DNA from: Pseudomonas sp. FP453
Lineage (GTDB): Bacteria; Pseudomonadota; Gammaproteobacteria; Pseudomonadales; Pseudomonadaceae
Direction: 5' to 3'
NCBI RefSeq assembly: GCF_030687495.1
Contig: NZ_CP117435.1
Location: 4,158,501-4,222,500, forward strand
DNA: 64,000 nt
The position numbers were made by a program, and so were the translations under genes. The notes beneath the pieces were generated by a model that did no database searches, was not told the DNA's origin, and saw only the letters and a list, made by a program, of their open reading frames with translations. Positions 43,973 to 52,064 of this stretch are shown one piece after another; position 1 is the first letter of the stretch, and each line of letters starts with the position of its first letter.

Positions 43973-44998
43973 GTGAAAAACGCCCTTTGCGCCTTGCTCT
44001 TGATTGGCCTCGCCACACCCGCACTCGCCGACAACGCCCCCATCGGTTTCCAGAACATCACCCTCCCCGACGCGCAGAACAACCGCCCGTTGCAGATGGT
44101 CGTCTGGTACCCCGCCAACACCAAAGCCACACCGGAATTGATCCGCGACGATGCCGTGTTCTACGGCGCCCTCGCCGTACCCGACGCGCCGCCTGCCAGC
44201 GGCAAACATCCGCTGGTGGTGATGTCCCATGGCAACGGCGGCAACTGGGGCAACCAGCTGTGGCTGGCCAGTGCGCTGGCCCACAAGGGCTACATCGTCG
44301 CGGCGGTCAACCACCCCGGCACCACCAGCAAAGACCGCAGCCCTGAAGCCGCCGCGCAATTGTGGCAACGGCCCAAGGACCTGAGCCGCGCCATCGATGC
44401 AGTGCTCGCGCAACCGCAGCGGTTTGGTGCAGTCGCCCCGCAGCGGATTGCCGCCATCGGGCACTCCCTCGGTGGCTGGACCGTGCTGGAGATCGCCGGC
44501 GCGCGCTTCGACCCCGCGCTGTTCGCCAAGGATTGCGCGGCCCACGTGCAACTGTCTGGCTGCATCGCCTATCAAAAGATGAACCCCGACAGCACCCAGA
44601 TGGCCACCGATTTGCGCGACAAGCGTGTCACCGCCGTGGTGTCCCTGGACCTGGGCCTGTCACGCGGCATGACCGACGCCAGCCTCGCCGCACTGCCGGT
44701 GCCGGTACTGGTGCTGGCGGCCGCGGCGAACGGGCCGGACCTGCCCGCTGAATTGGAGTCTGCGGACCTGGCCAAGCGCCTGCCCAAGGCATCGACGCAG
44801 TACTTGAAGATCGACGACGCCACCCACTTCAGCTTCATGGCGATCTGCAAGCCCACGGGCGAGGCGCTGATCGAAGAAAGCTCGCCCGGTGACGGGATGA
44901 TTTGTCACGACGCCCAGGGAGCGCGGCCACGGGAAGTGATCCAGCAGCAGGTTCTAGGGTTGATCACCGACTTCCTCGCACGACCTGCTGGCAAGTAA
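43973..44998 (+). CDS. Exported alpha/beta hydrolase, dienelactone/PAF-acetylhydrolase-like
   Basis: A 341-residue hydrolase with signal peptide MKNALCALLLIGLATPALA from the GTG at 43973 (AAGGAC upstream); an ATG at 43937 would add 12 residues and is the alternative start. The nucleophile elbow is AIGHSLGGWTVLE (~163-175). Oxyanion region PLVVMSHGNGGNWGNQLWLA (~82) and the late histidine in DDATHFSFMAICKP (~286) complete the set. Similar proteins are called dienelactone hydrolase family or lipase-like; natural substrate unknown. Confidence 0.8.
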   Translation: MKNALCALLLIGLATPALADNAPIGFQNITLPDAQNNRPLQMVVWYPANTKATPELIRDDAVFYGALAVPDAPPASGKHPLVVMSHGNGGNWGNQLWLASALAHKGYIVAAVNHPGTTSKDRSPEAAAQLWQRPKDLSRAIDAVLAQPQRFGAVAPQRIAAIGHSLGGWTVLEIAGARFDPALFAKDCAAHVQLSGCIAYQKMNPDSTQMATDLRDKRVTAVVSLDLGLSRGMTDASLAALPVPVLVLAAAANGPDLPAELESADLAKRLPKASTQYLKIDDATHFSFMAICKPTGEALIEESSPGDGMICHDAQGARPREVIQQQVLGLITDFLARPAGK

Positions 44999-45029
44999 CC
45001 ACGGAGCGGCTTGATCGGCAGGAGGAACC

Positions 45030-46424
45030 ATGGACAAGACCAACGCCACGCCCTTCGCCTACCAAGCCGTCTACCGCTACCTCGTCGAGTTGATCGAGAC
45101 CGCCCCGGCGCAAGGCGGGCATAAGCTGCCATCCCTGCGCCAACTGGCCCAACGCCTGGGAGTGTCGGTCTCGACCACCAAGTACGCCTATGCGTTGCTC
45201 GAAGATGAGGGACGCATCTGCGCCAAGCCCAAGCAGGGTTACTTCACGCGGTTGCTGCCAGCGGTTGCCGCGAATCAAGGCTTGCCCAGCCTGCTTGACC
45301 AGGTGTTCGCCAGCGCCCGCCAGCCGGGCATGCTGGCCCTGAGCAGTGACGCGCCGGCCATGTTGCTGTCGCTGGAAAATCCGTTGCTGATGATCGAGCG
45401 CGAACGGGCTCGCCACTACCCGCGCTCACCCAGCCCGCTCTTCCTGCCGTTCGGTGAAGCCGAATTACGCGCGGCACTGGCCGAGCGCTATACCCGCTCC
45501 ACAGACGACTACTGGCAGGCGGATCAGGTGTACATCGGCGCGGACCTGCACAGTGTGCTGGCGTTGTCGCTGCGCGCGCTGAACCTGGAGGGCAGTGTGG
45601 CGTTGGTGGAATCGCCCTGCTCGTGGGCGATCCTGCGCCAGTTGCAGGCGGCCCAAATCCGCGTGATCGAGGTGCCGCTCGACGCTGACGGGCGCTTTGA
45701 CCTCGGCGCACTGGATGACCTGCTCAACCATGAACCCATCCGCCTGGCCGTGCTCTCCTCGACGGTGAACACACCCCACGGCAGCGTGACGCCGGCCGAG
45801 GACAAGCAACAGATCTGTCACTGGCTGGCGCAACGGGCGATCTGGCTGTTCGAAAACGATACGTACGGCGAGCTGTACTTCACCGCGCAACCGGCCCGCT
45901 ACCGCGACTTTGCCGACCCACAGAAGCTGCTGGTGTTCTCCAGCTTCGACAAGATCATCGGCGCGGAAGCCCCCTACGGTTACGTGCTGTGTCGCGGGTA
46001 TGCGCCGCAGTTGCAGCAGCAGTTCCGGGAGCGGGCATTCCGCCTCTCGCCGAGCCGCCAGAAAGCCATCGCCAAACTGTTCAGCACCCGGCGTTTCGAC
46101 CTGCATCTACAGGCCCTGCGCACCCTGCTGATGGAGCACATGACGCGCCTGCGCAACCTGCTGGATGAACACGGCGCGGGCCAGTTCCATGTGATTGCGC
46201 CGCAAGGTGGCGCGTGTTTCTGGTTGGAGGCCACGCATCCGGTCGACATGCGCCACATGTTCGAACGCCTGCTGGCCCAGCACATCGTCATCGCCCCGGG
46301 GGAACTGTTCAGCCAACACGGCGCCTGGAAACATCACCTGCGCCTGAGCTTCACCCTCGACTGGAGCAAGGATATTGCCCGCGCCGTGCAGCACCTGTCC
46401 CAGGCCATCCGTCATAGCCCATAA
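45030..46424 (+). CDS. MocR/PdxR-type GntR regulator with aminotransferase domain
   Basis: A 464-residue chimeric regulator. The winged HTH spans ~10-75 ([20 protein letters not shown], ~34-53) and the fold-type I aminotransferase domain ~100-464, with the PLP lysine region [17 protein letters not shown] (~302-318; the usual order is SFSK, here SSFDK). GGCAGGAGG precedes the ATG. Its last 13 bases overlap the convergent panB gene. MocR proteins sense PLP and an amino compound; its target here could be panB or the upstream region, but neither is proven. Confidence 0.87.
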   Translation: MDKTNATPFAYQAVYRYLVELIETAPAQGGHKLPSLRQLAQRLGVSVSTTKYAYALLEDEGRICAKPKQGYFTRLLPAVAANQGLPSLLDQVFASARQPGMLALSSDAPAMLLSLENPLLMIERERARHYPRSPSPLFLPFGEAELRAALAERYTRSTDDYWQADQVYIGADLHSVLALSLRALNLEGSVALVESPCSWAILRQLQAAQIRVIEVPLDADGRFDLGALDDLLNHEPIRLAVLSSTVNTPHGSVTPAEDKQQICHWLAQRAIWLFENDTYGELYFTAQPARYRDFADPQKLLVFSSFDKIIGAEAPYGYVLCRGYAPQLQQQFRERAFRLSPSRQKAIAKLFSTRRFDLHLQALRTLLMEHMTRLRNLLDEHGAGQFHVIAPQGGACFWLEATHPVDMRHMFERLLAQHIVIAPGELFSQHGAWKHHLRLSFTLDWSKDIARAVQHLSQAIRHSP

Positions 46425-47227
46425 CAATGCCGCGCCTCGGGGAAACGACCATGGCGCACGTCGTCGGCATAGCGCGCGCAGGCATCGCGGATCACCGCGC
46501 CCACATCGGCGTACTGCTTGACGAAGCGCGGCACCTGCTCACCGCCCAGGCCCAGCAGATCTTCCGTGACCAGCACCTGACCGTCGCAAGCGGGTGAAGC
46601 GCCAATGCCAATGGTGGGCATTTTCGAGTCCCGGGTGATCTGCCTGGCCACGCCTTCGGCCACCCCTTCCAGCAGCAGGCTGAAGGCCCCGGCCTGCAGA
46701 TTTGCGCGCGCATCCTCGGCAATCATCGCAGCGGTTTCGGCCGTGAGGCCCTGGGCCTTGAAGCCGCCCATCACGTTGACGAACTGCGGCATCAACCCCA
46801 CATGGGCCATCACCGGAATGCCGCGTGCCACCAGAAACTCCACGGTGCCCGCCAACGCCTGGTTGGCCTCCAGCTTGACCGCATCGCACCCCGTGCGCGC
46901 CAAGACCTGGGCGCAATTGCGAAAGGCTTGCTCGTTGGATTCCTGGTAACTGCCGAACGGCATGTCGGCGATGACACAGGCCAGGCGCGTGCTATCGACC
47001 ACGGCACGGGTGTGGCCGATGATTTCTTCGAGCTGCATGCTCAGGGTCGATGGCCGGCCGTAACCGACCATGGCCGTGGAGTCGCCGATCAGGATGAAGT
47101 CCACCAGCGGGTCGATCAGCGTGGCGACCGCGCTGGAATAGGCGGTCAAGGACACGATTTTCTGCTGGCCCTTCATCGCTACCAGTTGCGGGACGGTCAT
47201 GCGTTTGGTGCGGGTGTGGATGCTCAT
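46412..47227 (-). CDS. panB: 3-methyl-2-oxobutanoate hydroxymethyltransferase (extra panB)
   Basis: Makes ketopantoate from 2-oxoisovalerate and methylenetetrahydrofolate in pantothenate synthesis. The 271-residue product has the family blocks [20 protein letters not shown] (~23), [20 protein letters not shown] (~46-65; the usual is GDSxGMVxxG), [19 protein letters not shown] (~115) and the catalytic [11 protein letters not shown] (~136). No panC lies next to it, unlike the usual panBC pair, so it is probably a second copy. It is convergent with a MocR gene and overlaps it by 13 bases. Confidence 0.87.
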   Translation of the reverse strand: MSIHTRTKRMTVPQLVAMKGQQKIVSLTAYSSAVATLIDPLVDFILIGDSTAMVGYGRPSTLSMQLEEIIGHTRAVVDSTRLACVIADMPFGSYQESNEQAFRNCAQVLARTGCDAVKLEANQALAGTVEFLVARGIPVMAHVGLMPQFVNVMGGFKAQGLTAETAAMIAEDARANLQAGAFSLLLEGVAEGVARQITRDSKMPTIGIGASPACDGQVLVTEDLLGLGGEQVPRFVKQYADVGAVIRDACARYADDVRHGRFPEARHCYGL

Positions 47228-47392
47228 CGATGTCTTCCGTTAGCGCTTGAGATTCAGGCGTTGCGGGGCCCGATTATTGGCGAAACCAGAGGCGATTCAA
47301 TGCACAGATCGGCGCTAAAAACCGACCCAGGGAAACGGCCACGGTTTTTTTAGCTGGTATCATTCGCGCCTTCACCCGCCGGATAAAACCCC

Positions 47393-47545
47393 ATGAATCG
47401 TCAGAAAAAACTGCAACAACTGTTCAAGGCCAAAGCCAAGAAAGCCAGCGCCAAACTGGCGCCCAAATCCAAGGACAAATACATCAGCAAGGCCGACCGC
47501 CTGAAGCTGGCTGAAGAAGCTGCCCCGGCAGCGGAACAGGAGTGA
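47393..47545 (+). CDS. Small basic DUF2986-like protein
   Basis: A 50-residue, highly basic protein (MNRQKKLQQLFKAKAKKASA, then KLAPKSKDKYISKADRLKLA) of the DUF2986 type found in gamma-proteobacteria, function unknown. The charge and length suggest RNA or ribosome contact, which is inference. It has no same-strand operon partner. Confidence 0.75.
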   Translation: MNRQKKLQQLFKAKAKKASAKLAPKSKDKYISKADRLKLAEEAAPAAEQE

Positions 47546-47572
47546 CCCAAGCCGCTCGGAACCGCGCCTTGT

Positions 47573-47626
47573 TATAGGGGGGTGGGGTATGCCATGATCG
47601 CCTCCATCATAGGTAGGGGGGGTATA
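47573..47626 (+). promoter_or_regulatory. G-tract operators for the RcnR/CsoR-type repressor
   Basis: TATAGGGGGGTGGGGTAT (47573-47590) and TAGGGGGGGTATA (47614-47626) resemble the G/C-tract sites flanked by AT that RcnR, FrmR and DmeR proteins bind. Both lie in the 85 bases before the repressor ATG at 47630, consistent with metal-relieved autorepression of the two-gene operon. Confidence 0.7.
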
Positions 47627-47629
47627 TCC

Positions 47630-47905
47630 ATGGGCCACGTATCGGCAAACAAAGACAGCCTGATCAAGCGGGTAAAACGTATCGCCGGGCAGATCCAGGC
47701 CCTTGAACGCGAGCTGGAAGCAGACGCCGACTGCGCCAAGACCCTGCACCTGGTCGCCGCCACACGTGGCGCGATCAACGGCCTGATGGAAGAAATCATC
47801 GAAGACCACGCCAGGGCCCACGTGGCCGACCCGGCCCTCTCCGAGGAAGCCCGCAGCAAGGGCGTCGAAGAGCTGCTTGAAGCCATTCGGCGCTACTCCA
47901 AATGA
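47630..47905 (+). CDS. dmeR: Metal-sensing repressor of the RcnR/CsoR family (DmeR-like)
   Basis: A 91-residue all-helical repressor starting MGHVSANKDSLIKRVKRIAG. The family pattern is clear: KRIAGQIQALERELE (~16-30), DCAKTLHLVAATRGAINGLM (C36 region and the H/C metal ligands), and DHARAHVADP. The N-terminal His (H3) and C36 fit the RcnR-type H-C-H-H metal site. A GTG at 47582 would add 16 residues across the operator and is rejected. Its TGA overlaps the next ATG, and the partner is a CDF exporter, as in rhizobial dmeRF. Confidence 0.87.
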   Translation: MGHVSANKDSLIKRVKRIAGQIQALERELEADADCAKTLHLVAATRGAINGLMEEIIEDHARAHVADPALSEEARSKGVEELLEAIRRYSK

Positions 47906-48804
47906 GCCTCGCCAACAGCCATGCCCACGCCCATGTGTTCCTCGGCGCCTCCCACGATGAAAATGCCCGGCGCACCCTGTGGGTCGTGCTGCTGACCGTG
48001 GTGATGATGGTTGTGGAAATCGCCGCCGGCGCCATCACCGGTTCCATGGCTCTGCTCGCCGACGGTTTTCACATGGCCACCCACGCCGGCGCCTTGGGCA
48101 TCGCCGCCGCCGCTTACGCCTATGCCAAACGGCACGCGAACAGCCCGCGCTACAGCTTCGGCACGGGCAAGGTCGGCGATCTCGGCGGCTTTGCCTCGGC
48201 GCTGATCCTGGCGCTGGTGTCGCTGGGGATTGGCGTGGAGTCGGTGATGCGCCTGCTCGACCCTGCCGAGGTGCAATTCGGCACCGCCACCCTGATCGCG
48301 GTGGTGGGCCTGGTGGTCAATATCGTCAGTGCGCTGCTCCTGGGCCACGGCCATAGCCACGCACATGACCACGACCATCACCATGGCCACGACAACAACC
48401 TGCGCTCTGCCTACGTGCACGTGATCGCCGACGCCCTGACCTCCGTGCTCGCCATTGCCGCATTGCTGGCCGGGCGTTACCTGGGCTGGGTGTGGCTGGA
48501 CCCGGTGATGGGCATTGTCGGCGCCATCGTCATTGCGCGCTGGGCCTGGAGCCTGATGGGTGTGACTGCTGGCGTGCTGCTGGACCGCACCGACGAGCAC
48601 GTCGCCGCCGAGATCCGCGAATTGGTTGAGCAGCCTGGCGATGCGCGGATCACCGACTTGCACGTCTGGCGCGTAGGGCCTGACGCCCATGCGGCGATTG
48701 TCAGCGTGGTGGGCGGTGCGACGACGGATGCCGAGGGCATTCGCGAACGCCTCAAGCCGGTTCACGAAGTGAGCCATCTCACCGTCGAGTTTCGCGCCGT
48801 GTAA
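47902..48804 (+). CDS. dmeF: CDF-family Co2+/Ni2+ exporter (DmeF-like)
   Basis: A 300-residue six-helix cation diffusion facilitator that expels divalent metal in exchange for protons. Metal-site pairs are D54/H57 (LLADGFHMATH, TM2) and H173/D177 (YVHVIADALTS, TM5). The cytoplasmic loop 148-163 is strongly His-rich (GHGHSHAHDHDHHHGH). The N-terminus (SHAHAHVF) adds metal ligands. The C-terminal domain has LHVWRVGPDAHAAIVSVV. ATGA overlap with the repressor gene shows tight coupling. Co and Ni specificity comes from the DmeF pattern and the repressor type; Zn cannot be excluded. Confidence 0.87.
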   Translation: MSLANSHAHAHVFLGASHDENARRTLWVVLLTVVMMVVEIAAGAITGSMALLADGFHMATHAGALGIAAAAYAYAKRHANSPRYSFGTGKVGDLGGFASALILALVSLGIGVESVMRLLDPAEVQFGTATLIAVVGLVVNIVSALLLGHGHSHAHDHDHHHGHDNNLRSAYVHVIADALTSVLAIAALLAGRYLGWVWLDPVMGIVGAIVIARWAWSLMGVTAGVLLDRTDEHVAAEIRELVEQPGDARITDLHVWRVGPDAHAAIVSVVGGATTDAEGIRERLKPVHEVSHLTVEFRAV

Positions 48805-48837
48805 CAACGGCCACTTATTCCAACCCCTGGTGAAACC

Positions 48838-49017
48838 TTGGCTAAAGATATCGAGAACCCCTGCATCTCCACCTGTCAGCTCAGCGGCGATCTCTGCGTC
48901 AGCTGCGGGCGCAGCAAGGACGACATCCGTAAATGGAAAAAGATGAAACGCCCGGAGAAAATGGCCGCCGTGCAACGGGCGACCCAGCGTTTGAAGGCGC
49001 TGAAAAAGGCCAAGTAG
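48838..49017 (+). CDS. Small DUF1289-type cysteine-motif protein
   Basis: A 59-residue protein from TTG 48838 (MAKDIENPCISTCQLSGD) with the four-cysteine pattern CISTC and LCVSCGR, then a basic helix KWKKMKRPEKMAAVQRATQR. The CxxxC...CxxC arrangement is the DUF1289 signature, probably a metal-binding knuckle; function unknown. It is 33 bases after dmeF on the same strand and may be read from that operon or its own promoter. Confidence 0.82.
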   Translation: MAKDIENPCISTCQLSGDLCVSCGRSKDDIRKWKKMKRPEKMAAVQRATQRLKALKKAK

Positions 49018-49020
49018 CTG

Positions 49021-49818
49021 TCAGGTACGTCCTACCGAACCCGACACCGGAAGGTTGCCGAGCAACTTGAGCCCGGTGCTTTTCACAAAGGTGTCGTAGT
49101 CCATCGGCTTCTGGATGCGGGTTTCGGCGTTGGGCAGCACGTAGGCCCAGGCACGCTTGGACGAGGCGTCGTAGACCAACTTGAACAGGCGCGTCGGCAC
49201 CCACACCTGGTTGTCGCCGATGGTGCTGTAGCCGGCGTCGAACAGCGGGCCGGTGAACACATACACGTCGCCACCGGCACGCACGGCAAACTTGCGCACA
49301 TCCGCCTCGACCTTGCTCCAGATCTTGCGGTTGTTGGTGGGGTCTTGCGGCACCATGTTCGACAACGCAAAGGACTGCGCCATGGCATTCGCGCTAGGCG
49401 CGTCGGCGGCTGGGGATTGGTGGCCACGGTCCACGGCCGGGTGCTGGCTGCGGTAGTCGCTCAACTCGGCGCGGCCACGTTTGGGAATGCGCGGGTCGGC
49501 GTAGAACTGGTTGGTGCGCTCCTCGCCCTTGGCGTCTTTCAATTGCGCGGCATTCAGCCGCTCGACCACCACCAGCGGAGTCTTGCTGGTTTGCGAATAG
49601 AGCACTGCAAAGTGATCGGAGCACAGCGCCAGGGGTTTCATGGCGGCAGGCACCGTGGCGGTGTTGATCGGCTTTGCGGCGGGAAACAGCTCGGTGCAAC
49701 TGTCGAATGACAGCTGTTTTTGTTGCTTGGTGTAGAGGTCTGACTGACTGCGGGCATTAACCCCGGTAGAAAGCAAAACAAGGGCTGACAGCCCAACGGC
49801 AATTTTGCGTAGGTACAT
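49021..49818 (-). CDS. Exported DNA/RNA non-specific endonuclease (beta-beta-alpha-metal family)
   Basis: A 265-residue secreted nuclease with signal peptide MYLRKIAVGLSALVLLSTGV ending NARS. The catalytic motif is DRGHQSPAAD (D130, R131, G132, H133; the family DRGH), followed by SFALSNMVPQDPTNNRKIWS (~149-168), which provides the Mg2+-binding asparagine. Length and order fit the Serratia-type EndoA/NucA group. It lies tail-to-tail with the DUF1289 gene, with no close partner. Confidence 0.92.
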   Translation of the reverse strand: MYLRKIAVGLSALVLLSTGVNARSQSDLYTKQQKQLSFDSCTELFPAAKPINTATVPAAMKPLALCSDHFAVLYSQTSKTPLVVVERLNAAQLKDAKGEERTNQFYADPRIPKRGRAELSDYRSQHPAVDRGHQSPAADAPSANAMAQSFALSNMVPQDPTNNRKIWSKVEADVRKFAVRAGGDVYVFTGPLFDAGYSTIGDNQVWVPTRLFKLVYDASSKRAWAYVLPNAETRIQKPMDYDTFVKSTGLKLLGNLPVSGSVGRT

Positions 49819-49912
49819 GCGTTAAGTCTTCAAAAGAGTGTCAAGCGACAGGCTCCGGCCAGCGGAGCCAAGTGGATGATATTGCAGGGATTACTGACTA
49901 CAAGATGTCAGA

Positions 49913-51130
49913 TTAGTGCCCGACCGCTGCAGGTTTTCCCGCACCCCGCGCGCCCGGCTTGAATCCATGGCTGCGAGCGCCCCAGGCCAGCGCAAATGAC
50001 AGCGCGATCAGTAGCAGCATCGCCCACGGAAACGACGTCGCGCCCCAGGTCTCCAGCAACACCCCGCCTGCCACGCCGCTGGCGGCAATCGCGCTGTTCC
50101 ACGCCACCACATTCAGCGACAGCGCGACGTCAGCGCCCTCTCCCGCCGCATCGGCCAGGGCGGTTTGCAACAGGGTCGCGGCACCGCCGAAGCTCAGGCC
50201 CCACACGGCGACGCCGAGGTAAATCACCTGGGGCAGGTTTCCGAGCAGACCCAAGAGCACGCTGACCGCTGCAAACGTCGCCAGGCTGGTCAGCACCGTG
50301 TTGCGCAACAACGGCTCGACCAACCGGGCCGTCAGCCAAATCCCCGCCAACGCGGCCACCCCGAACACCAGCAGCACCCCATCCACCCGCTCCGCCAGCC
50401 CTGCTTGCGCCACAAACGGGGCGATGTAGGTGTACAGAATGTTGTGCGCCAGCATCCAACTGATCACCACCGCCAGCACCGGCCGCACGCCCGGCGTGGT
50501 CAGCACCTGGCCCAGTGACACACGCTGATGCGCGGCCTGCGGGGGATAGTCCGGGACCTTCACCAGCACCCAGACGATCAGCCCCAACGTCAGCGCCGAC
50601 ATCAATCCGAACGTGGTGCGCCAGCCCATCAGCCCACCCAGCCACGTGCCCAGCGGTACGCCTAGCGACAGCGCGATCGGCGTGCCGACCATCGCCAGTG
50701 CCAGCGCCCTGCCCTGCTGATGCAGCGCGACCATGCGCCGGGCATAACCGGCCAACAGGCTCCAGGCCAATCCTGCCGCGACACCGGCAAAGAAACGCGC
50801 CACCAGGGTCACGCCATAGTGGGACGACAGCGCCGTAACGGAGTTGAACAGCAAGAAGCCAACAATGGTCAGCAACAGCACATTCCGCCGACGCCAACCA
50901 CGGGTCGCAATGGTCATGGGGATCACCGCGAGCACCGAGCCCAACGCATACGCGGTGACCATCTGCCCGGCCATCGCCGGAGAAATCGCCAGACCCTCGC
51001 TGATCAAGGGCAGCAGGCCTGCGGGCAAGGTTTCGGTGACGATGCAGATGAAACCGGTCATCGCCAAGGCGAGCAAGGCACCGATGGGCAGGCGTTCGGA
51101 TGACGCGGATAGACTGAGTGAGGGGGTCAC
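49913..51130 (-). CDS. MFS drug/metabolite exporter, DHA1 family
   Basis: A 405-residue 12-helix transporter from the GTG at 51130 (AAGGAG upstream), starting MTPSLSLSASSERLPIGALL. Features are the DHA1 opening GALLALAMTGFICIVTETLP (~16-35), motif A-like loop MTIATRGWRRRNVLLLT (~73-89) and motif C-like GTPIALSLGVPLGTWLGGLM (~145-164). The group includes AraJ- and SotB-like sugar or drug exporters. The divergent TetR gene and inverted repeat operator suggest inducer-controlled export. Confidence 0.85.
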   Translation of the reverse strand: MTPSLSLSASSERLPIGALLALAMTGFICIVTETLPAGLLPLISEGLAISPAMAGQMVTAYALGSVLAVIPMTIATRGWRRRNVLLLTIVGFLLFNSVTALSSHYGVTLVARFFAGVAAGLAWSLLAGYARRMVALHQQGRALALAMVGTPIALSLGVPLGTWLGGLMGWRTTFGLMSALTLGLIVWVLVKVPDYPPQAAHQRVSLGQVLTTPGVRPVLAVVISWMLAHNILYTYIAPFVAQAGLAERVDGVLLVFGVAALAGIWLTARLVEPLLRNTVLTSLATFAAVSVLLGLLGNLPQVIYLGVAVWGLSFGGAATLLQTALADAAGEGADVALSLNVVAWNSAIAASGVAGGVLLETWGATSFPWAMLLLIALSFALAWGARSHGFKPGARGAGKPAAVGH

Positions 51131-51152
51131 GGGCAACTCCTTTGAGGGACTT

Positions 51153-51224
51153 AAATACTGATCGATACAAATGTTGCAGGCGCTGACCGCACGTTGTCAA
51201 CGACTTATGTATCGACTAGTATTT
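51153..51224. promoter_or_regulatory. Inverted-repeat operator between the MFS and TetR genes
   Basis: AAATACTGATCGATACA (51153-51169) is mirrored by TGTATCGACTAGTATTT (51208-51224) with 15 of 17 bases matching across a 38-base spacer. The arms flank the shared promoter region between the divergent genes. Each arm looks like a TetR-family operator half or full site. Confidence 0.75.
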
Positions 51225-51251
51225 ATCTCGCTTCCCCACTGGAGACCGCAA

Positions 51252-51890
51252 ATGGCACAAATGGGCCGCCCCCGTAACTTCGACCGCGACCACGCCGTGG
51301 AACAGGCCATGCACCTGTTCTGGCAACACGGCTACGACGCCACTTCCCTCGCCCAGCTCAAGGCGGGCCTGGGTGGCGGCATCTCCGCGCCGAGTTTTTA
51401 CGCCGCGTTCGGCTCCAAGGAAGCCCTCTTCGACGAATGCGTGCAGCGCTACCTGGCGACCTACGCCCAAGTTACCGAGTGCCTGTGGGACGAAACCCTG
51501 CTGCCGCGCCAAGCCATCGAGACCGCCCTGCGCCAGTCGGCGCGTATGCAGTGTGAAGACGGGCATCCCAAGGGCTGTATGGTGGCGCTTGGCGTCATGA
51601 GTGCACCGAGCCCCGACAATGCACGCGTGGCGCAGGCGCTGACGCAATCGCGCATGCGTACGCGCGCCGGGATCGTGGCGAACGTAGAGCGCGCGATCCG
51701 CAGCAGGCAGTTGCCACCGCAGACTCAGGCCGTGGTGATGGCGACGGTGTTTGACAGCTTTTTGCAGGGCGTTTCGATCCTCGCGCGCGACGACGTGCCC
51801 CATGCCGTCATTGACGCGGCGATTACCCAACTGCTGGTGACGTGGGACGTTGCAGCCTCGGTTGTGGCGCCGCACATCGAGCGGTGCTGA
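51252..51890 (+). CDS. TetR/AcrR-family repressor of the divergent exporter
   Basis: A 212-residue TetR protein from the ATG at 51252 (MAQMGRPRNFDRDHAVEQAM). The HTH is at ~12-58 (GYDATSLAQLKAGLGGGISA, then PSFYAAFGSKEALFDECVQRYL), typical of the group with FDRD and GGG insertion. The C-terminal helical ligand domain holds MQCEDGHPKGCMVALGVMSA (~98). GGAGACCGCA lies before the start. Divergent from the MFS gene, with the operator in between. Confidence 0.9.
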   Translation: MAQMGRPRNFDRDHAVEQAMHLFWQHGYDATSLAQLKAGLGGGISAPSFYAAFGSKEALFDECVQRYLATYAQVTECLWDETLLPRQAIETALRQSARMQCEDGHPKGCMVALGVMSAPSPDNARVAQALTQSRMRTRAGIVANVERAIRSRQLPPQTQAVVMATVFDSFLQGVSILARDDVPHAVIDAAITQLLVTWDVAASVVAPHIERC

Positions 51891-52064
51891 TGACCTGAAA
51901 ATAGGCCCGCACCGCCAAACAGACGCCTCCAACACACTGGCAGACGGTAAAAAATCAGCAGGCCCTTTGCCACCTCTATATAGTAACGCTTCGCATTAAG
52001 CGGATTACCCAAGGAGCGCGCGCCCTCATACAGAGTTCGCACGTCATCGTTCAGAAGGATCTTT

